This document shows, piece after piece, positions 11,974 to 24,929 of a stretch of 64,000 nt of DNA. Where the stretch lies: NCBI GenBank assembly GCA_037576215.1, contig JBANDB010000004.1, forward strand, positions 2,418,001 through 2,482,000, read 5' to 3'. The position numbers were made by a program, and so were the translations under genes. Below the pieces are notes generated by a model. The model was not told where the DNA came from and did not search any database. It worked only from the letters and a program-made list of their open reading frames with translations. This DNA is from Armillaria gallica. Lineage: Eukaryota; Basidiomycota; Agaricomycetes; Agaricales; Physalacriaceae. Position 1 is the first letter of the stretch, and the number at the start of each line of letters is the position of its first letter.

Positions 11974-12905
11974 CCAATTTCCCTTCATTTTCAAATCCCC
12001 TTCCCTGTGCTGTTCATCAAGGGGGCGGCGGAAATAAAATCGCGGACATGACGTACATTTTCGTGTATATGGCTGGGTGGACCCCTCCCCCCCTCCCCCT
12101 CCTACCATATAGGGTAGTAATATAGCCATATTTGGATAGCTTAGTAATGAATTTAATCAATACTATGGCAAATTTTTGATAGATAATTTTCTGTAGCTCT
12201 TACCTGTGCTCCGTTTCCTTGAAGAATTTACAGGTATATCCTTAAATGTGTTCCAATTCTTAAATAAAAATCCTTGGGGCTTCCATTGAGTGGAGCAAGC
12301 GTCGGACGGTGGCCGAGGTGCAAGTGTCAAAAAATCGCGATGTGCAAAATTCCATCACAGCAAACGTCACGGTTGAATGGGCTTTTTGAAGAAGGAACGC
12401 GGTTGCACTGCATTGTCGCCGCAAAACGGCATACCCGACATTGAAATTGTCATGTTCTGTAACGCTGAATCCAATGTATCTCTCATGTTTCATGCATCTC
12501 TCAAGCAATAGGTGATTTTTTTGTTTCGAACTTTTACGATGAGCCTTAATCATTCCTCCAAGTCATTCCGAGGCTGTTCATTGCTACAAGTGTGAAACCG
12601 GAGGCAGCCGGTCTTTACAAAGGCCGATGTCAGCCAGTTTTTGCTGTCTCGTAACGCTTCTTCTATGCCTACAAATAAAATTACCGCGCAGTATTAGTTA
12701 TATACATTCATTGAAGTATCAAAAAAACCCGAAGCCAACAAGTTGCTAAAACGTGCTAAAAACTGAAATTTGCACATCGTGATCCACGTGCAGATCGTGA
12801 TCACCCGTAGTATAATGACCCGAAGTCAACCCGAAGTTGCCGGCCGGGTTGCCGCCACTCATCATAACATGCGAAAAGAGATTGAAAAGGCAATGAAAAG
12901 GGATA
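11974..12905. other. No supportable gene
   Basis: There is a C-rich tract at about 12,081-12,102 and a minus-strand open frame of 97 codons at 12260-12553 with no recognisable features. The rest is AT-rich. Confidence 0.45.
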
Positions 12906-14117
12906 TCTACTATACAACAGGTGGATATCGGAACTTGCTTCCGTCGCCCTCTGATTGGCTACATAAGTGGACCTTTTCATTGGTTCTTCCACTTTTAGCG
13001 TGCCACGTCACGAGTCTCTCGCGGTCTCCCTCTCTCTCTCCGGTCCTTCTACCATCGTTTCTCCCCTTCCTGTTTGCGTCGCACCACCTCTGTCATTCTC
13101 TCCCCATCCTCTTCCCACATTTGTAATGGCCTGCTGCTGCTCTGAGGTTGGGATATGGAGGTCAATTTGAGGGAGTGCATCGCAGTGTTCATGATTGGTG
13201 AGTACACCTGTTCATAATCATCGCGTACCTCTGCTGATGTTCTGTATCGTTCTTTTCTCATCTCTCTGTCTCCTCATTTTGGTACGTTGCCAATTTCATG
13301 TGATCCCTTCCCGTTGATAGGAGATGTTTCGCTCTTTTGACATTGATCAAGCCTTCTGCTCTGATACGATGCCGCGTTCATGTACATCGTGTAAACGCTG
13401 GAGGCTCACATGTCTCAGACTCTTCTCTTCTACGCAGGTGGCTCCACGGTACCTGCTGCCGTCATCGGCATATCGATCGTTGCTGAATCCTATGCTTCCA
13501 TGTTTCTGTTCTTTGTTTTTGTGGACCATGCAGTTTATTCTTGGCTGCGGATGCACGTCTGTTCCCGCTCTTATGTTATCCCCTGTTCTCCCGTTTTTGC
13601 TATTGAATTGTGGTACCGATGACATTATTTGCGCATGTTTGCTTCCTTCGCGCCTCCACTTCCACATATCATTTCGCATTCATGCTGAGGACGTTCTCTT
13701 TAGTTTTATCTACCGAGTTCTGAAGGAAGGGTTGTGAGTACGTGATATGTCAGACATATCTGTACATTGCAATCTAACTCCGTTGCTTCCAGTTGTATTC
13801 TATGTAGCTTCAAAAAATAGATAGGTTCTTCTGAGATATTTCGTGTGCCTCAAATGTACTCGCAATCAATGGTGTGACCATGTCTCATAGGTAACGACTT
13901 CAATTTAAAGCCGGGTGGATCTCTCACCTCCCTGCGAAATGTTCCAAGATGCCCCCAGGTCATTTTAAATTGTATTTTGCCACTGAAATTATTTGCTGAT
14001 ATTTTTTCTGAAGAAACCTCATTCGATGCCACTGTTGAACCTATGCGGATGAGACGTCGTGCTCAACATCGTGATGTCCAGATGATAGATACTGACTTGC
14101 GTTGACAAGTACTGTCA

Positions 14118-17100
14118 ATGCATCCTACGGAAGTAAGTAACAATGCAAAACAAATGAAGCACACTCATAATTGACCCTTATTTAAGAGTGACGAACTCCC
14201 ATTGACAAGGCGGGAAATCGCGCAGCGAAGGCGCAGAGCTCGAGAGAGAGCTGAGGTACGTTTGACCCTCTCCTTTATCTTGCCATGGCATTTGAGCTAT
14301 ATGTGCAGGTGGAAAATGCTGCCACGATTCACTCTTTACATACATTAACCGAAATTGTTGAGCAGGATGAACCAATGCTCGATCATCCTGACAGACAAGA
14401 GCATTTGGTCGGTAATCGGTTGAGTAGAGATGGTACGATTTAATTCCTTTTGTATCTTACATTATTGTGAACAAGAGATGTCACTAGACACCTTTAGAGC
14501 CATGGTACATCTACAGGCTCAGCGTGATGACCTTCCTCCTGGTCGCCATCCATATCGGGACCCTTCATCACGCCATGATCTTGGTGAAATGTCCTACGAA
14601 TGTCCTTTCTGCCATGCACTTCACTGGTATGCAGAGCGACTGACCAAAAAAATCAATGGCAGTGTTGTCTTTGGTGTTCAATGCTGCAAAAAAGGTCAAG
14701 TTGTTCTGCCTCCTGCACGTGAACCTCCTCTAGCTCTGAGACAGCTTCTTGAAGCTAATGATGCTCAAGCAAAGGACTACCGTGACCAGATGTGGATGTA
14801 CAATCGAGCATTCAGTTTCACCTCTCTTGGTGTCAATGAAGATCACTCTGTAAATCTTCACCAACGTGGACCACCGGTTTTCCGTATCCAAGGTGAACTT
14901 TACCACCGTTCTGGCTCTCTTTTACCTTTTTGCAATCAACCCCTATCATATGCGCAACTGTATATCTATGAACCTCGAGACTCTATTGATCATCGCTGCT
15001 ATAACAATCGTGATCTGCAGAGAGACACTATTGCACTACTGGAAACTATCCTTCGCAAGCATCATCAATATGCCCTCATCTATCGCTATGCAGCAGAAAT
15101 ACTTGATGAATATGGTGTTAATTCCAATAAATCTATCACTCTTCGTGTTGATCCCACAGCTGATAAGTGTACACACAATCTTCCAACAGCAGATGAGGTC
15201 GCTGTTATCCTTCCTGATTGCTCCAGTCTATCAGAATATAGAGATATAATTCTCCACAGACGGGATGGTCCTCTGCAGCGTATACATAACAATCATCCTG
15301 CATACTCACCCTTACAATATGTTCTTTTATTCCCTTATGGAGAAAATGGATGGTATCCAGAGCTCCGATTGAATCAGCCAGGGGCTGCAAATCCTTCATG
15401 CTTGACTCTCTTACAATATGTTTCTCATCAACTGCAGGTTCGCCATAATGTATATTCTACAATTCTTCATGGTCGGCGTCTACTGCAGCGATATATTGTT
15501 GATATGTGGGCTGCAATTGATCAAAACCACCTCACATACCTTCATAATAATCAAGGTCTCTTTCGTGCTACCCTTCGAAATGGACTTGATGATGCCCTTC
15601 ACAATGATAGCATCAATCTTCATAATATTGGAAAACGAACTGTCTTACCTTCATCATACACTGGTGGTCCACGTCACATGTATCAGCAATATTTAGATGC
15701 AATGGCTATTGCCCGATACTTTCGTAAAGTAGACATCTTCATGACCATGACTGCAAACCCAGAGTGGCCTGAAATTTTACGTGAACTTCTTCCAGGCCAA
15801 ACAGCCTACGACCGCCCAGATATTGTTGTGCGTGTATTCCGCCTCAAACGTGATGCAATTCTTAAAGAAATCAAAGAGGGTGTCTTTGGTACTGTTGTGG
15901 CTTGGGTTTATACAATTGAATTTCAGAAACGTGGCCTTCCTCATATGCATATTCTTATCTTCCTTGATGGCCAATGGAAACTATTTAATCCTGAACAAAT
16001 TGATTCTATCATCCAAGCTCATTGGCCTGATCCTGTAACTCAGCCTATTCTTTTTGAGACAGTAAAGAGGTGTATGGTTCATGGTCCCTGTGGTACTATT
16101 AATCCAAATGCTCCATGTATGGAAAATGGTAGATGCACCAAGGGTTTTCCTAAACCTTTCTGCGAGCAAACAAGACTGACTGAGGATGGCTATCCAGAAT
16201 ATTATAGACCTAATGATGGATGTGCTTTTCCTGTCGGTCATGGTTCTAATGCTATAAATGTTGACAATCAATGGATTGTTCCTTTTAATCCTTATTTTTC
16301 TGCTAAATATGATTGTCACATTAATGTGGAGTGTGCTGTATCTATTGCATCATTCAAATATATCTTCAAATATATTCACAAAGGCCCTGACTATACCACT
16401 GTTGATATTGATGATGAGATCGCACAGCATCTTCATGGTCGTTATATTTCACCACCCGAAGCTAATTGGCGTATTTATGAATTTGATACACATGGTCGAA
16501 ATCCACCTGTTGTTCGATTGCAGATTAGCAGCTGTACTTTTTCTTTGATACTTTTCTCACCTTCAAATATCCAGGTTCACCTGCCAAATCAAGATATAGT
16601 GACTTTTGATCCTGAACTCTCTCCAGACTCTATTCAAGAACAGATTGAAGAACAGAAATCAACATTGCCTGCTTTCTTTGCAGCTAATGCCAGCAATGAT
16701 CCTAATATTCGTGAAGTTGCACACCAATTGACTTACCAAGAATTTCCATCGAAATTTGTTTGGAATGCAACACATCGTAAATGGACTCGACGAGTCCAAC
16801 AAAGTACCTATGCTATTGGAAGAATGCATTTTGTTTCTCCAAATGCTGGTGAACAATTCTATTTGCGTACACTCCTCACTGTTGTCAAAGGTCCAACTTC
16901 ATATGCAGATCTTTATAAATATAATAATGTCATCTATCCAACATATTATGAAGCCTGTCTTGCAAGAGCATTACTTCAGGATGATGGTGAATGGAGATTA
17001 TGTTTATCAGAGAGTTCAGAGATGAAAACAGGTCGCCAACTTTGCCGTTTATTTGTCACTATTCTTACATGCTGTGCTCCTTCAGATCCAGCTAGATTAT

Positions 17101-18839
17101 GGAATGAATTTCGTCATCATATCACTGATGATATTGTTCCTCAACTTCACATGCTTGGAATCAGAAATCCTTCTCTTGATGATCGTTATGATTATGGCTT
17201 ATATTTAATCGATATAATTCTTTCTGAAACTGGAAAATCACTCCGCCACAATTATCCCTCTATGCCCCATTCTCAAAGAGATTGGGTCATGCACACTCTT
17301 AATCCTTTGATAACTGATCAACTCAATTATAATCAAGAATCTGAAAAATTTAACGCAGAAATTGCTATTGAAAAATTGAATTCAGAGCAAAGATCAGCTT
17401 TTGACAGCATTGTAGACTCTGTTTATCACAACCGCAATAAGATCTTCTTTTTGCATGGTCCTGGTGGCACAGGAAAAACATTTGTGTATAAAGCTATATG
17501 TCATCTCCTGCGGTCACAATCCTACATTGTTCTCTGTGTCTCATCTTCTGGAATTTCTGCACTTCTTTTAATTGGTGGCCGCACATCTCATTTCATGTTC
17601 AAAATTCCAATTTCAGATCTAAATGGAGAATCATTCTGCAACATTCCTAAAGAGAGTCAACGTGCAGAACTCATTCGACAAACTCACCTTATCATATAGG
17701 ATGAAGCAGCACCACAACATCGTTATGCAGCAGAAGCAGTCGAACGAACCTGTCGTGATCTCAGAAACTCAGATAAAATTTTTGGTGGAATCACTGTTGT
17801 TTTTGGTGGTGACTTTCAGCAAACTTTGCCAATTGTTCCTGGAGGTAAACGTGCTGATATAATCAGAGCATCTTTACCATTCTCTCCAATATGGGAACAT
17901 ATCCATATACTGCGCCTTACTAAAAATATGCGCCTTCTCCAACATTCAGACACTGATACCGAATCATCAGATTGTTCCTCTCCTTCAAACTTTAATGACC
18001 CAAAAACCTTTGCACCTTGGCTACTACGTATCGGCCAAGGCTCTGATCTTCCATCCCAAACTGATTCTGCATCTATTCCACTTCCACCAGAGCTATGTGT
18101 CAATTCTATTGAGGACCTTATCTCCTTTGTATATCATGGTATTGAAAGTACCCCACCACCACCTCCTGAATATTTTCTGAATTGCACAATACTTGCTCCA
18201 AGAAACAATGATGTCACAGATGCAAATGAATACATTCTGAATCTCATGTCAGGAGAAACTTCGTCTTTTCTCAGTGCTGATGAGATTATCAATGAGGCTG
18301 GTGCTGATGCTCCCTTTGATACTTATAATCCCCCCATACCTATTGAAGTTCTTCGCTCTCTAAATTCATCTTCCTTACCTCCCGGTGAACTTCATCTAAA
18401 AATCGGAGCTCCAATTATTCTCTTACGCAACATTGATCCCACCAATGGTATGTGTAATGGTACACGCCTCATTATTCTTCGAATGTCTACACGTGTCTTA
18501 GAAGCACAAATTATTGGTGGGGATCACAATGGAAAAGTTGTCTTCATTCCCCATATTCGACTCACTGCCACATTTGATCATCATGCTCAAGTCTCTTTTC
18601 AATATTCTCGCCGCCAATTTCCTGTTCGCCTTGCATTTGCAATGTCCATCAACAAAGCCCAAGGCCAATCTGTAAAATATGTGGGCCTTGACCTTCGAAT
18701 ACCAGTCTTTGCTCATGGTCAACTCTATGTTGCATGTTCAAGAGCTACCTCAGGCAAACACCTAAAATTTTTAATACCACCTTCAAATAATTCTGGCCCT
18801 TCCACAATGAACGTAGTATACCGTGATGCCCTAATCTAA
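14118..18839 (+). pseudogene. Helitron Rep/helicase, one in-frame stop at codon 1140
   Basis: This replication initiator/helicase would nick and unwind DNA for rolling-circle transposition. Exons 14118-14132, 14187-14255, 14309-14432 and 14488-18839 join in phase to 1,520 codons; the tempting ATG at 14430 lies inside the third intron. An N-terminal arginine-rich segment (LTRREIAQRRRRARERA) is followed by a zinc-finger-like ECPFCHALHW. The HUH nickase motif HMHILIF lies near residue 555 (15942) and the catalytic-tyrosine region FKYIFKYIHKG near 691. Walker A GPGGTGKT is near 1060 (17458), and late helicase motifs include NKAQGQS and LYVACSRA. The only break is TAG at 17697-17699, where family members have Trp just before the Walker B DEA. 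Everything downstream stays in frame to the stop at 18839. The element is therefore young and was recently active, or the stop is a sequencing error. Confidence 0.9.
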
Positions 18840-19150
18840 TTTATGATGTTTGTCCCTTCCGGTTTCTCACCATATGACTCACTCAAATTGTACCTGCAGA
18901 AATTCAATTGAAATCACCAGTGACTGTTCTATTTTAATCTATATTCTTTCTCGGCAAACCTTCACTCTCGCATCAAACTCTAATCTCCTACTCTTCACAT
19001 TGGAACCAAGTTTCTTTTCAATACGTGCTTCCTTTAATCTATACATTTGTGACGCTCAACTCATTTACAACCACTCAAATATGGAGTCTGAGAACAGTCC
19101 CGCTCTCCGCATCCAAGTCTCCCGTTCCACCAGCACTCTCTCAAGAAGCC

Positions 19151-20257
19151 ATGACCAGCACCAGCTCTTCCACAAGAACTGAAAATGGCAGCGCCTCCCT
19201 TTTTGGACTTGCTTACATATCTAGTGCCCGTCAGCTCTGTAATTCCTCTGGTGAGCTGACGAAAACCATTGTCGTTGATGCCCAGATGTTTCTTGGCAAT
19301 ACTACTGAAAATTTTGTCCTTGCCTTACGCTTCTTCAATGCAAACAACATTGTTTTCGGGGATGAACCTGAAATGTTTGTCATCGAAGCCAATGCACATC
19401 GCCTTCTTTATCTTGCAGCTATCGTTCTTCTTATAATTATATCCTACAGATCACGAAAATGTACCTGGAAGAAGAAAACATTCTTCTAGCCCTTGGTGAC
19501 TATGCTCTTCAACCCGACGAGTATCAAGCCGTGGGTGATATTGTTTTTGTGCATATCATCTTCCTTGCAGTCACACCGAAAAGCTAATTCATACCATGAG
19601 ATGATGCGAATTGAGACAGAGGACACCTTCCCCCTCCCATTCATCACTGTCACCGGCTTAGTCCAAGATGCCAGCACCTCTGATTTCACTTTTGATATCA
19701 ATGCAGCCCAGTACACGCAGTTCTTCAGTCACAAACGTACCTTTCCCGCTCACTTAATCTTCCCTGACTCACCCTGATACAAAAACAAAAAGCCAATGCC
19801 GGGGAATAACCTCTTTGTCTCCGTGTCCGGCTTTCTTTCACGCGTCGCATTCAAGGAACCTGATCCCTCCCAACACAATCCAATGCACGAAGTCCAACAC
19901 TTCGTCATTGATATTGACACCATCGTGTTTCTTGGCCATGTCCCTCTCACACCTGTGAGCCCTACAAAACCAGGTATGTATTGTGTCCATTTGTTCCTAT
20001 TATACGTGTAGTTTCCGACATTGTACTATACAGGTTCTTCTGTCCAAGGAAATCAGAAACGGACCCTACAGACAGTTGACTTCAATGCGCCCAACAGTCC
20101 GACGAAACGTACCAAGCAAAAACCCCAAACAACATTGCCTTCTGTACACAGTCCCACCCTTGCCGCATCTGCATCTACTTCCACCTCCAACGATCCTTCC
20201 ACTGACAAAAGCAACGATAACGACAAATTTGAACACGTTGAGAAGAAGAGCGATTGA
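19151..20257 (+). CDS. Helitron companion ORF, possible OB-fold ssDNA-binding protein
   Basis: Downstream of the helicase on the same strand lies a split coding region starting at ATG 19151 (MTSTSSSTRTENGS). It holds a block with TIVVDAQMFLGNTTENF, then after probable introns or frameshifts ILLALGDYALQPDEYQAVGD, then VTGLVQDASTSDFTFDI, VSVSGFLSRVAF and HFVIDIDTIVFLG. A low-complexity Ser/Thr/Lys tail ends at 20257. The beta-rich VSGFL and VIDIDTIVFLG strands resemble the OB-fold proteins that accompany many Helitrons (RPA-like); this is inference from pattern, not from a domain search. Exon joins at 19,380-19,450 (AG at 19,450) and 19,978-20,034 look real; the stretch 19,550-19,650 contains stops in the expected frame and may be damaged. 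Confidence 0.5.
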
Positions 20258-20260
20258 CTA

Positions 20261-21290
20261 GCAGCAACAACGGACACAAATGTCGAAGAGTTGGGGGACA
20301 AATCATTGCATCAAAGAAAGTCGTACGATACATGTAAAATTATGTAAACAATTCTCATACCTACCTAAAAATACCACATCTTTCTCCTCTTCTAATGTGC
20401 ATGGGTCACCACTAGTAAAGCATATCGGATGCTTTAACACCCTCACAATATATCCCATTAATATAAAACTATCACTTTATGCCTTGTTAGGGCCTCTCAC
20501 AGTGCTATATAAGGTAAGTTGGTATCGTGTTTAAGGTCAGGACCCCTCCCCCCCTACCCTCTTTGCCGGAATTTAGCTGCGCCTCCCCCTTGCTGTTCAT
20601 ATAAGTACTATGCAACTTTGGGTGATGCAATAATTCACCGCCTGCTGCAAGAGTAAGACGAGGAAACATCCCACATTACTACCTTCTGAGGGGACTTTGA
20701 TTGATTAGTGCGCTTTGATGAATAAGAATATCTCGGCGTCCAAGAACGCTTGCTTTGACTGAATTGTTAGGTACGCAGGAATGCTCAGAGTCATACCACG
20801 GACGGCGTTTTGAGATCCGAGTGTCTGCAAATAGCCAAATTAAGCTGATGCGTGTCATGTTCTCGACCAAAGTGGATATATAGAACGAAAATAGTCTATG
20901 GACGCAAGAAGAATCTCGTGTCGGTAGTAATGTATGACCGTCAGATAAACGACCACGGATAGACATCCCCGAGTTCTCTCTGTAATCACCAAACGAAAGC
21001 CTCTTGCAATAGTATCACCAGCATCGGACCCTTCGCAGGCGATCTGGACAGTGCATGAGAAAGCGAAAGTACAATAACACCAATGTTGTCATCGCGTTTG
21101 CTAATGGGATCGGCCCCATTCTCGGAGGCAAGTGCACCATCACGTTCCTTCCTCAGGTACCTAGTCGTATTACATAAAGGGATGGTGAAGCTGAATGACA
21201 GTGAGCCGGGAATCAGGCAATATGCTGTCTGAAGATTTCTTGACATCGATTGCGTCGCAAGTACATGGATCTGATGGAGTACAAAGTCCT
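20261..21290. other. No supportable gene
   Basis: The stretch has an AT-rich end of the Helitron region, a C-rich tract near 20,531-20,545, and 7 bp inverted repeats AAAGCAT/ATGCTTT at about 20,415. Beyond 20,680 short minus-strand frames are the out-of-frame continuation of the SH3-gene repeat. Confidence 0.4.
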
Positions 21291-21356
21291 CGTTCAATGC
21301 ATGGTATAGGGTCAATAAATAACAAAATGTGTCACGAATAAATACCCGATATCTAA

Positions 21357-22299
21357 TCAGAAAATCGCCCTGACAAGGCCATCTCCAATAGCAGCACCAG
21401 CACCGAACCCTACACCGCCTGCGGCAGAGTGGACCATCTACGACACATAAGAAAGTGATACGCAAAAAAAAGACCCAACGCACCGCATTACCATACTTCC
21501 CAAACTTGCTCTTCTTACCAGCCTGGCCCGGGTCCTGCTGGAGCCCAACAGAGTTGGTACTCGCTCCAGGAGGCGGAGGGGCATTGGCATTTGAATGAGC
21601 AGCCATGAATGGTTTGTACTCTTTCTTCTCTGTGGGAGCTGGGGGTACGGATCCGCCTCCTGTGGGTGGGATGTATGCGGGAGGTAGCGTCCGATAATGC
21701 ACGATATTCTCGACGTAGTTCGCGGGGAAGAGAGCCTTGTAGCCTATGCTCCCCGAGCGGACAGTCGGCGTTGATCTCTTCCACAGTGATAAAGAGCGTA
21801 TGGGAGGCGCTGGCCCCACATTCGTGTTCATGTCGAATATGTCTGTCCAGGTGCACCGATGACGAGTCTGGAATAGACAGAAGAACCGCATGCTGGACCA
21901 CATCACTTCGCTTCTTTGCTGACCCCTGGCGTCACCGCGATACTGTATCGACGTTTGCCATGCTCGATCATTTCCACCCTTTTCATCGTGGCCATGCTTG
22001 ATACTTGATTTAACAATATGGGATAAGATGAAGAAGTCCTGTCGATGTATCACGATCTGCTTTGAACAAGGCCGCGGTCCGCCCGGCTTTCGATGCATAC
22101 GCCGCGGAAGCTTTCGGGCCTGATTGGTGATCAATGTCTTTGGTCGGAAATAGAGCAGTGGATAGGGAGGATGAAGGCCGTCAAGGCTCCGTGTTGTGGA
22201 AGATGGGCGCAAGGCATATACTAATGTCGGAAGAGTAACAGGAACTGGGGGTTTCGCGTCGGATATCAGGACGTAGTGCTTAGGGGTCATATAGACCAC
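21357..22299 (-). pseudogene. SH3-domain protein (Lsb1/Pin3-like), relic copy S2
   Basis: The C-terminal half of an SH3 protein is preserved. The SH3 end (ALFPANYVENI) is followed by a Pro-rich linker with PPAYIPPTGG, EKKEYKPFMAAHSN and PPPPGASTN, then KFGKYGNA, a 46 bp intron (21438-21483) and the last exon AHSAAGG-type tail ending at 21359-21357. Upstream of ALFPANY the reading frame slips by two bases relative to EEINAD, and the tryptophan pair of the SH3 domain is lost. The 437-codon open frame across this locus reads through the intron and is not a gene. SH3 proteins with this glycine-rich tail bind actin-assembly factors such as Las17/WASP in yeast. The sequence upstream (about 21,950-22,299) is repeated at 50,990-51,319. 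Confidence 0.75.
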
Positions 22300-22399
22300 C
22301 TAGATCACTAAAGAGGGAATAAGCACGGTACAGGACGAACAATACTCAGTACTTACATTGAATGGTGTCTTTGTATTCCGTACATCAAAGCTCAGTGAC

Positions 22400-23450
22400 T
22401 CTCGATGAACGACCCCGCAACCCCGGCTTCCCAGGCATCCACGACAGACCTGAAATAGCATCCCGGCGGCATATCAAGATGCGGTTCGCGCATATCCGCT
22501 GATGGTTTGCGCCGGAGGAAGTGCCAAAGCCCGCTCTCATCTTCCGGCGCGAGGTTAGTATCTGCAGAGGGGGGCTCGTGCTATCAGAAGTGTTTCGTGT
22601 GAGAATAGGCGAAATGTGTCCACTGCTGCGAGAAAAGCAACAATTGGATGGCGGGTGTCGAGGGTGGGAGAATTGCAGAACTCCTAAATTCAGTTAGACC
22701 GATCACGAAATCCACAACTTTGAAGGGGAGATACGTCACTACCTCGGAGAACTTGAGCATCAAGGTACTTAGTTCCGGTTTCAGGATTGTTTGCTACGGG
22801 ATCGGCACCCCCACCATCAAAGGGTAGGCGAAAAACATTAGGATAAAAATCTGCTTGAAAAATCGTCGAGATGCTTTGTTGTTTCTGGTCTTGAAAGATG
22901 ATTTAGACAGCAGACAGTAGTCTGGATACGACCAGATGCCGAGGATGTGAGCTGGGAGATGGTATCGGCATGATGGTCAGCCGAATGATAAAAGAAGGAT
23001 GTAAAGGTTGCGCATTTATAGCTGAAGCTGAAGATGGTTGGTCGACGGATGGGTTGGACATCAGACTCTTCAGTTCACGGACGGAACTGGGATGTCTATA
23101 CGTGTGGGCAAGGCAGTACTGGGTGACGGAGAGTCTTGACATCCACGTTCGCCACCAAGTTATACTAGGGGAAACAGCACTTAGCTGGGACTAATCACGG
23201 AAACTAGGAGGGAAATATATACTATTGTAGTGGGCAGCATCAGGGTAGCCAGTTCATTAGGCATGAGCCTAGTTCCTTCGGGCTTCACACCAAGATTCTG
23301 GTTCAGCATCATCAAGTCATTTGCATCCCAGTGCCGCCGAGAATGACATTGTAAGCTGCAAAATCGCATTAGAAGAGAAACACAGGTATCCTGGAAACGC
23401 ACCAAGACACGATGTTTGAGTACACAAAAAAAGCTGCACTAGCTCGTCCC
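22400..23450 (-). pseudogene. Relic of an uncharacterised membrane-protein gene, copy 2
   Basis: The segment parallels 43.9-44.85 kb piece by piece: the tail before the SH3 repeat, a stretch of HPPSN-type sequence, the block equivalent to QIFAWVFF near 22,820-22,890, and then NQNLGVKPEGT with a hydrophobic helix at 23,200-23,340. Frames shift repeatedly and stops interrupt them. The family is not recognised. Confidence 0.45.
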
Positions 23451-23989
23451 CTACTCAGAAGGTAACGAACCGCCTCTATCCTATCGGACGGAGTCTTTAT
23501 CAAGATTGTCAGCGTAGGGTTCGTCGTTACGCTAGTCGATACCAAGGCTGATTCGGCAAGGTGGATTATTCGTCGCTGACGCTATGTGAAGTTCCCATCC
23601 GGGAAGAGCTGCAAAATTGATTTAGGAAAGAAAATACCAGGCAATAGTCAGGATGCGCACCAGGCCTTCACGCCATTCTTAGATGCAGCGAACAGTGCTC
23701 CGTCCGAGGACATTGCCCAGCACGATATCCTCCTTTCTGTATTGCAGCAGTAGAAGCTCGTTATCGATTGTTGAGAGCTGCAATAGAAGCGGTAGTAGCT
23801 CGTCGTCAATGTGGAAAGAGGCAGGACAACCACCATAACCTTTTCATGTTACCTCTGCCTGGCTTGAAACCTTCTCTGTGATGGACTTGGTCTGAATCCT
23901 TCACGAATCTCCTCATTTCCATCGACTTGTTGACGGGTCAGGAAATGTACCATCAAGAGAGCAATTTCATATCATCCAATGCGTCGCAA

Positions 23990-24693
23990 GTGCATGGATC
24001 TGATGGAGAAAAAGCCCTTTTTCAATGCGAATATGGCATAGGATCGATACATAACACGATGCATCACGAATAAATACCCGCTCTCTATCAGAACATCACT
24101 CTGACGAGGAATAGCAGCACCGGCACCGAAACCTACACCGCCGGCAGCAGAATAGGCCATCTAGACGACATAAGAAAATAATACGCAAAAAAGAAGGATA
24201 CAACGCACCGTATTACCGTACTTTCCAAACATGCTCTTCTTCCCAGCGTGGCCCGTGTCCTGCTGGAGTCCAACAGAGCTGATGTCCGCTCCAGGATGCG
24301 GATGCGCATTGGCGTTCGAGTGAACAGTCATGAAGGGCTTGTATTCTGACTTCTCTGTGGGAGCGGATCTGCCACTTGTGGGGGGGACGTATGCGGGAAG
24401 TATGGTCCGCGACGGGAAGCAGGCGCAGAGACAATCTTCTTGATGTAGTTCGCAGGGAAGAGAGCCTTGCAGCCGTTATGCTCCCCGAGTCACCAGTCGG
24501 CGTTGGTCTCTTCGACGATGGTCATGATGTCCCCGGCTGCGAATGAGAGGTCGTCGACGTCCGGGGCGTAGAGTTTGTATGCCCAGGGTGCTTCAAAGAC
24601 GGATGCACAGGAAGGAAACCATGTTCTTGATCCAATATAACGAGCTTCGGCGAGGAGACCACCTAATGTTGATATACGCAAAGCTGAGCCCAT
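23990..24693 (-). pseudogene. SH3-domain protein, relic copy S3
   Basis: A recognisable SH3 core is present on the minus strand: YAPDVDDLSFAAGDIMTIVE, then EETNADW, then LGEHNGCKALFPANYIKKI. The second Trp of the conserved WW pair is a TGA stop, and a frameshift disrupts the C-terminal glycine-rich tail (GAGAAI then an unrelated frame). The Pro-rich linker and KFGKYGNT are still readable, with the intron GTRNG...TAG in the usual place. Confidence 0.75.
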
Positions 24694-24929
24694 TATCGTT
24701 CGTGTGATAAAAGAAGTGGCTCTTACCTAAAATTACCCGTCTGAACCCTTCATACATTCACTCGCTCAGAGAAAGGAATACTAGTTTCTTTATGTGAAAG
24801 GGATCAGTCAAAGATCCATCGTACACACAATTTTGCTACTCACCGACTGGTCCTGATTCCAAGGATCCTCAAAAATTCTGAGAGAATACTCCGTCTGATG
24901 GTCTGAGCTTGCATTTTGGACTAGAATTA

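Larger units (their letters stand above)
12906..20260 (+). mobile_element. Helitron rolling-circle transposon (5' end candidate to end of second ORF)
   Basis: The element is defined by its Rep/helicase (14118-18839) and the companion ORF after it. A plausible 5' terminus is TCTACTATACAACAGG at 12906, preceded by A; Helitrons insert between A and T and commonly begin TCTMTA. From 13,020 to 14,100 lies a pyrimidine-rich, probably transcribed leader with several GTRNGT/AG pairs that look like introns. I could not find a convincing 3' end (hairpin followed by CTRR and T), so the right limit given is only the end of ORF2. Confidence 0.65.

Noticed and set aside
14430..14487. ATG at 14430 as the Helitron start
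   Set aside because: These bases form an intron with donor GTACGA and acceptor ACTAG; upstream exons with the family's Arg-rich N-terminus join in phase.
20254..20413. CTAG at 20254 and 20410 as the Helitron 3' end
   Set aside because: No stem-loop lies in the 10-15 bases before either; the AAAGCAT/ATGCTTT hairpin lies after the second site, the wrong side.
12060..20560. Similar C-rich tracts near 12.08 and 20.53 kb as flanking repeats of the Helitron
   Set aside because: Similarity is limited to a low-complexity GGACCCCTCCCCCCCT run, and Helitrons have no flanking duplications.
20986..22299. A 437-codon minus-strand open frame that looks like the largest host gene in the region
   Set aside because: It reads through the conserved 46 bp intron of the SH3 gene, enters the last exon in the wrong frame and begins in an unrelated repeat; it is chance openness across a pseudogene.
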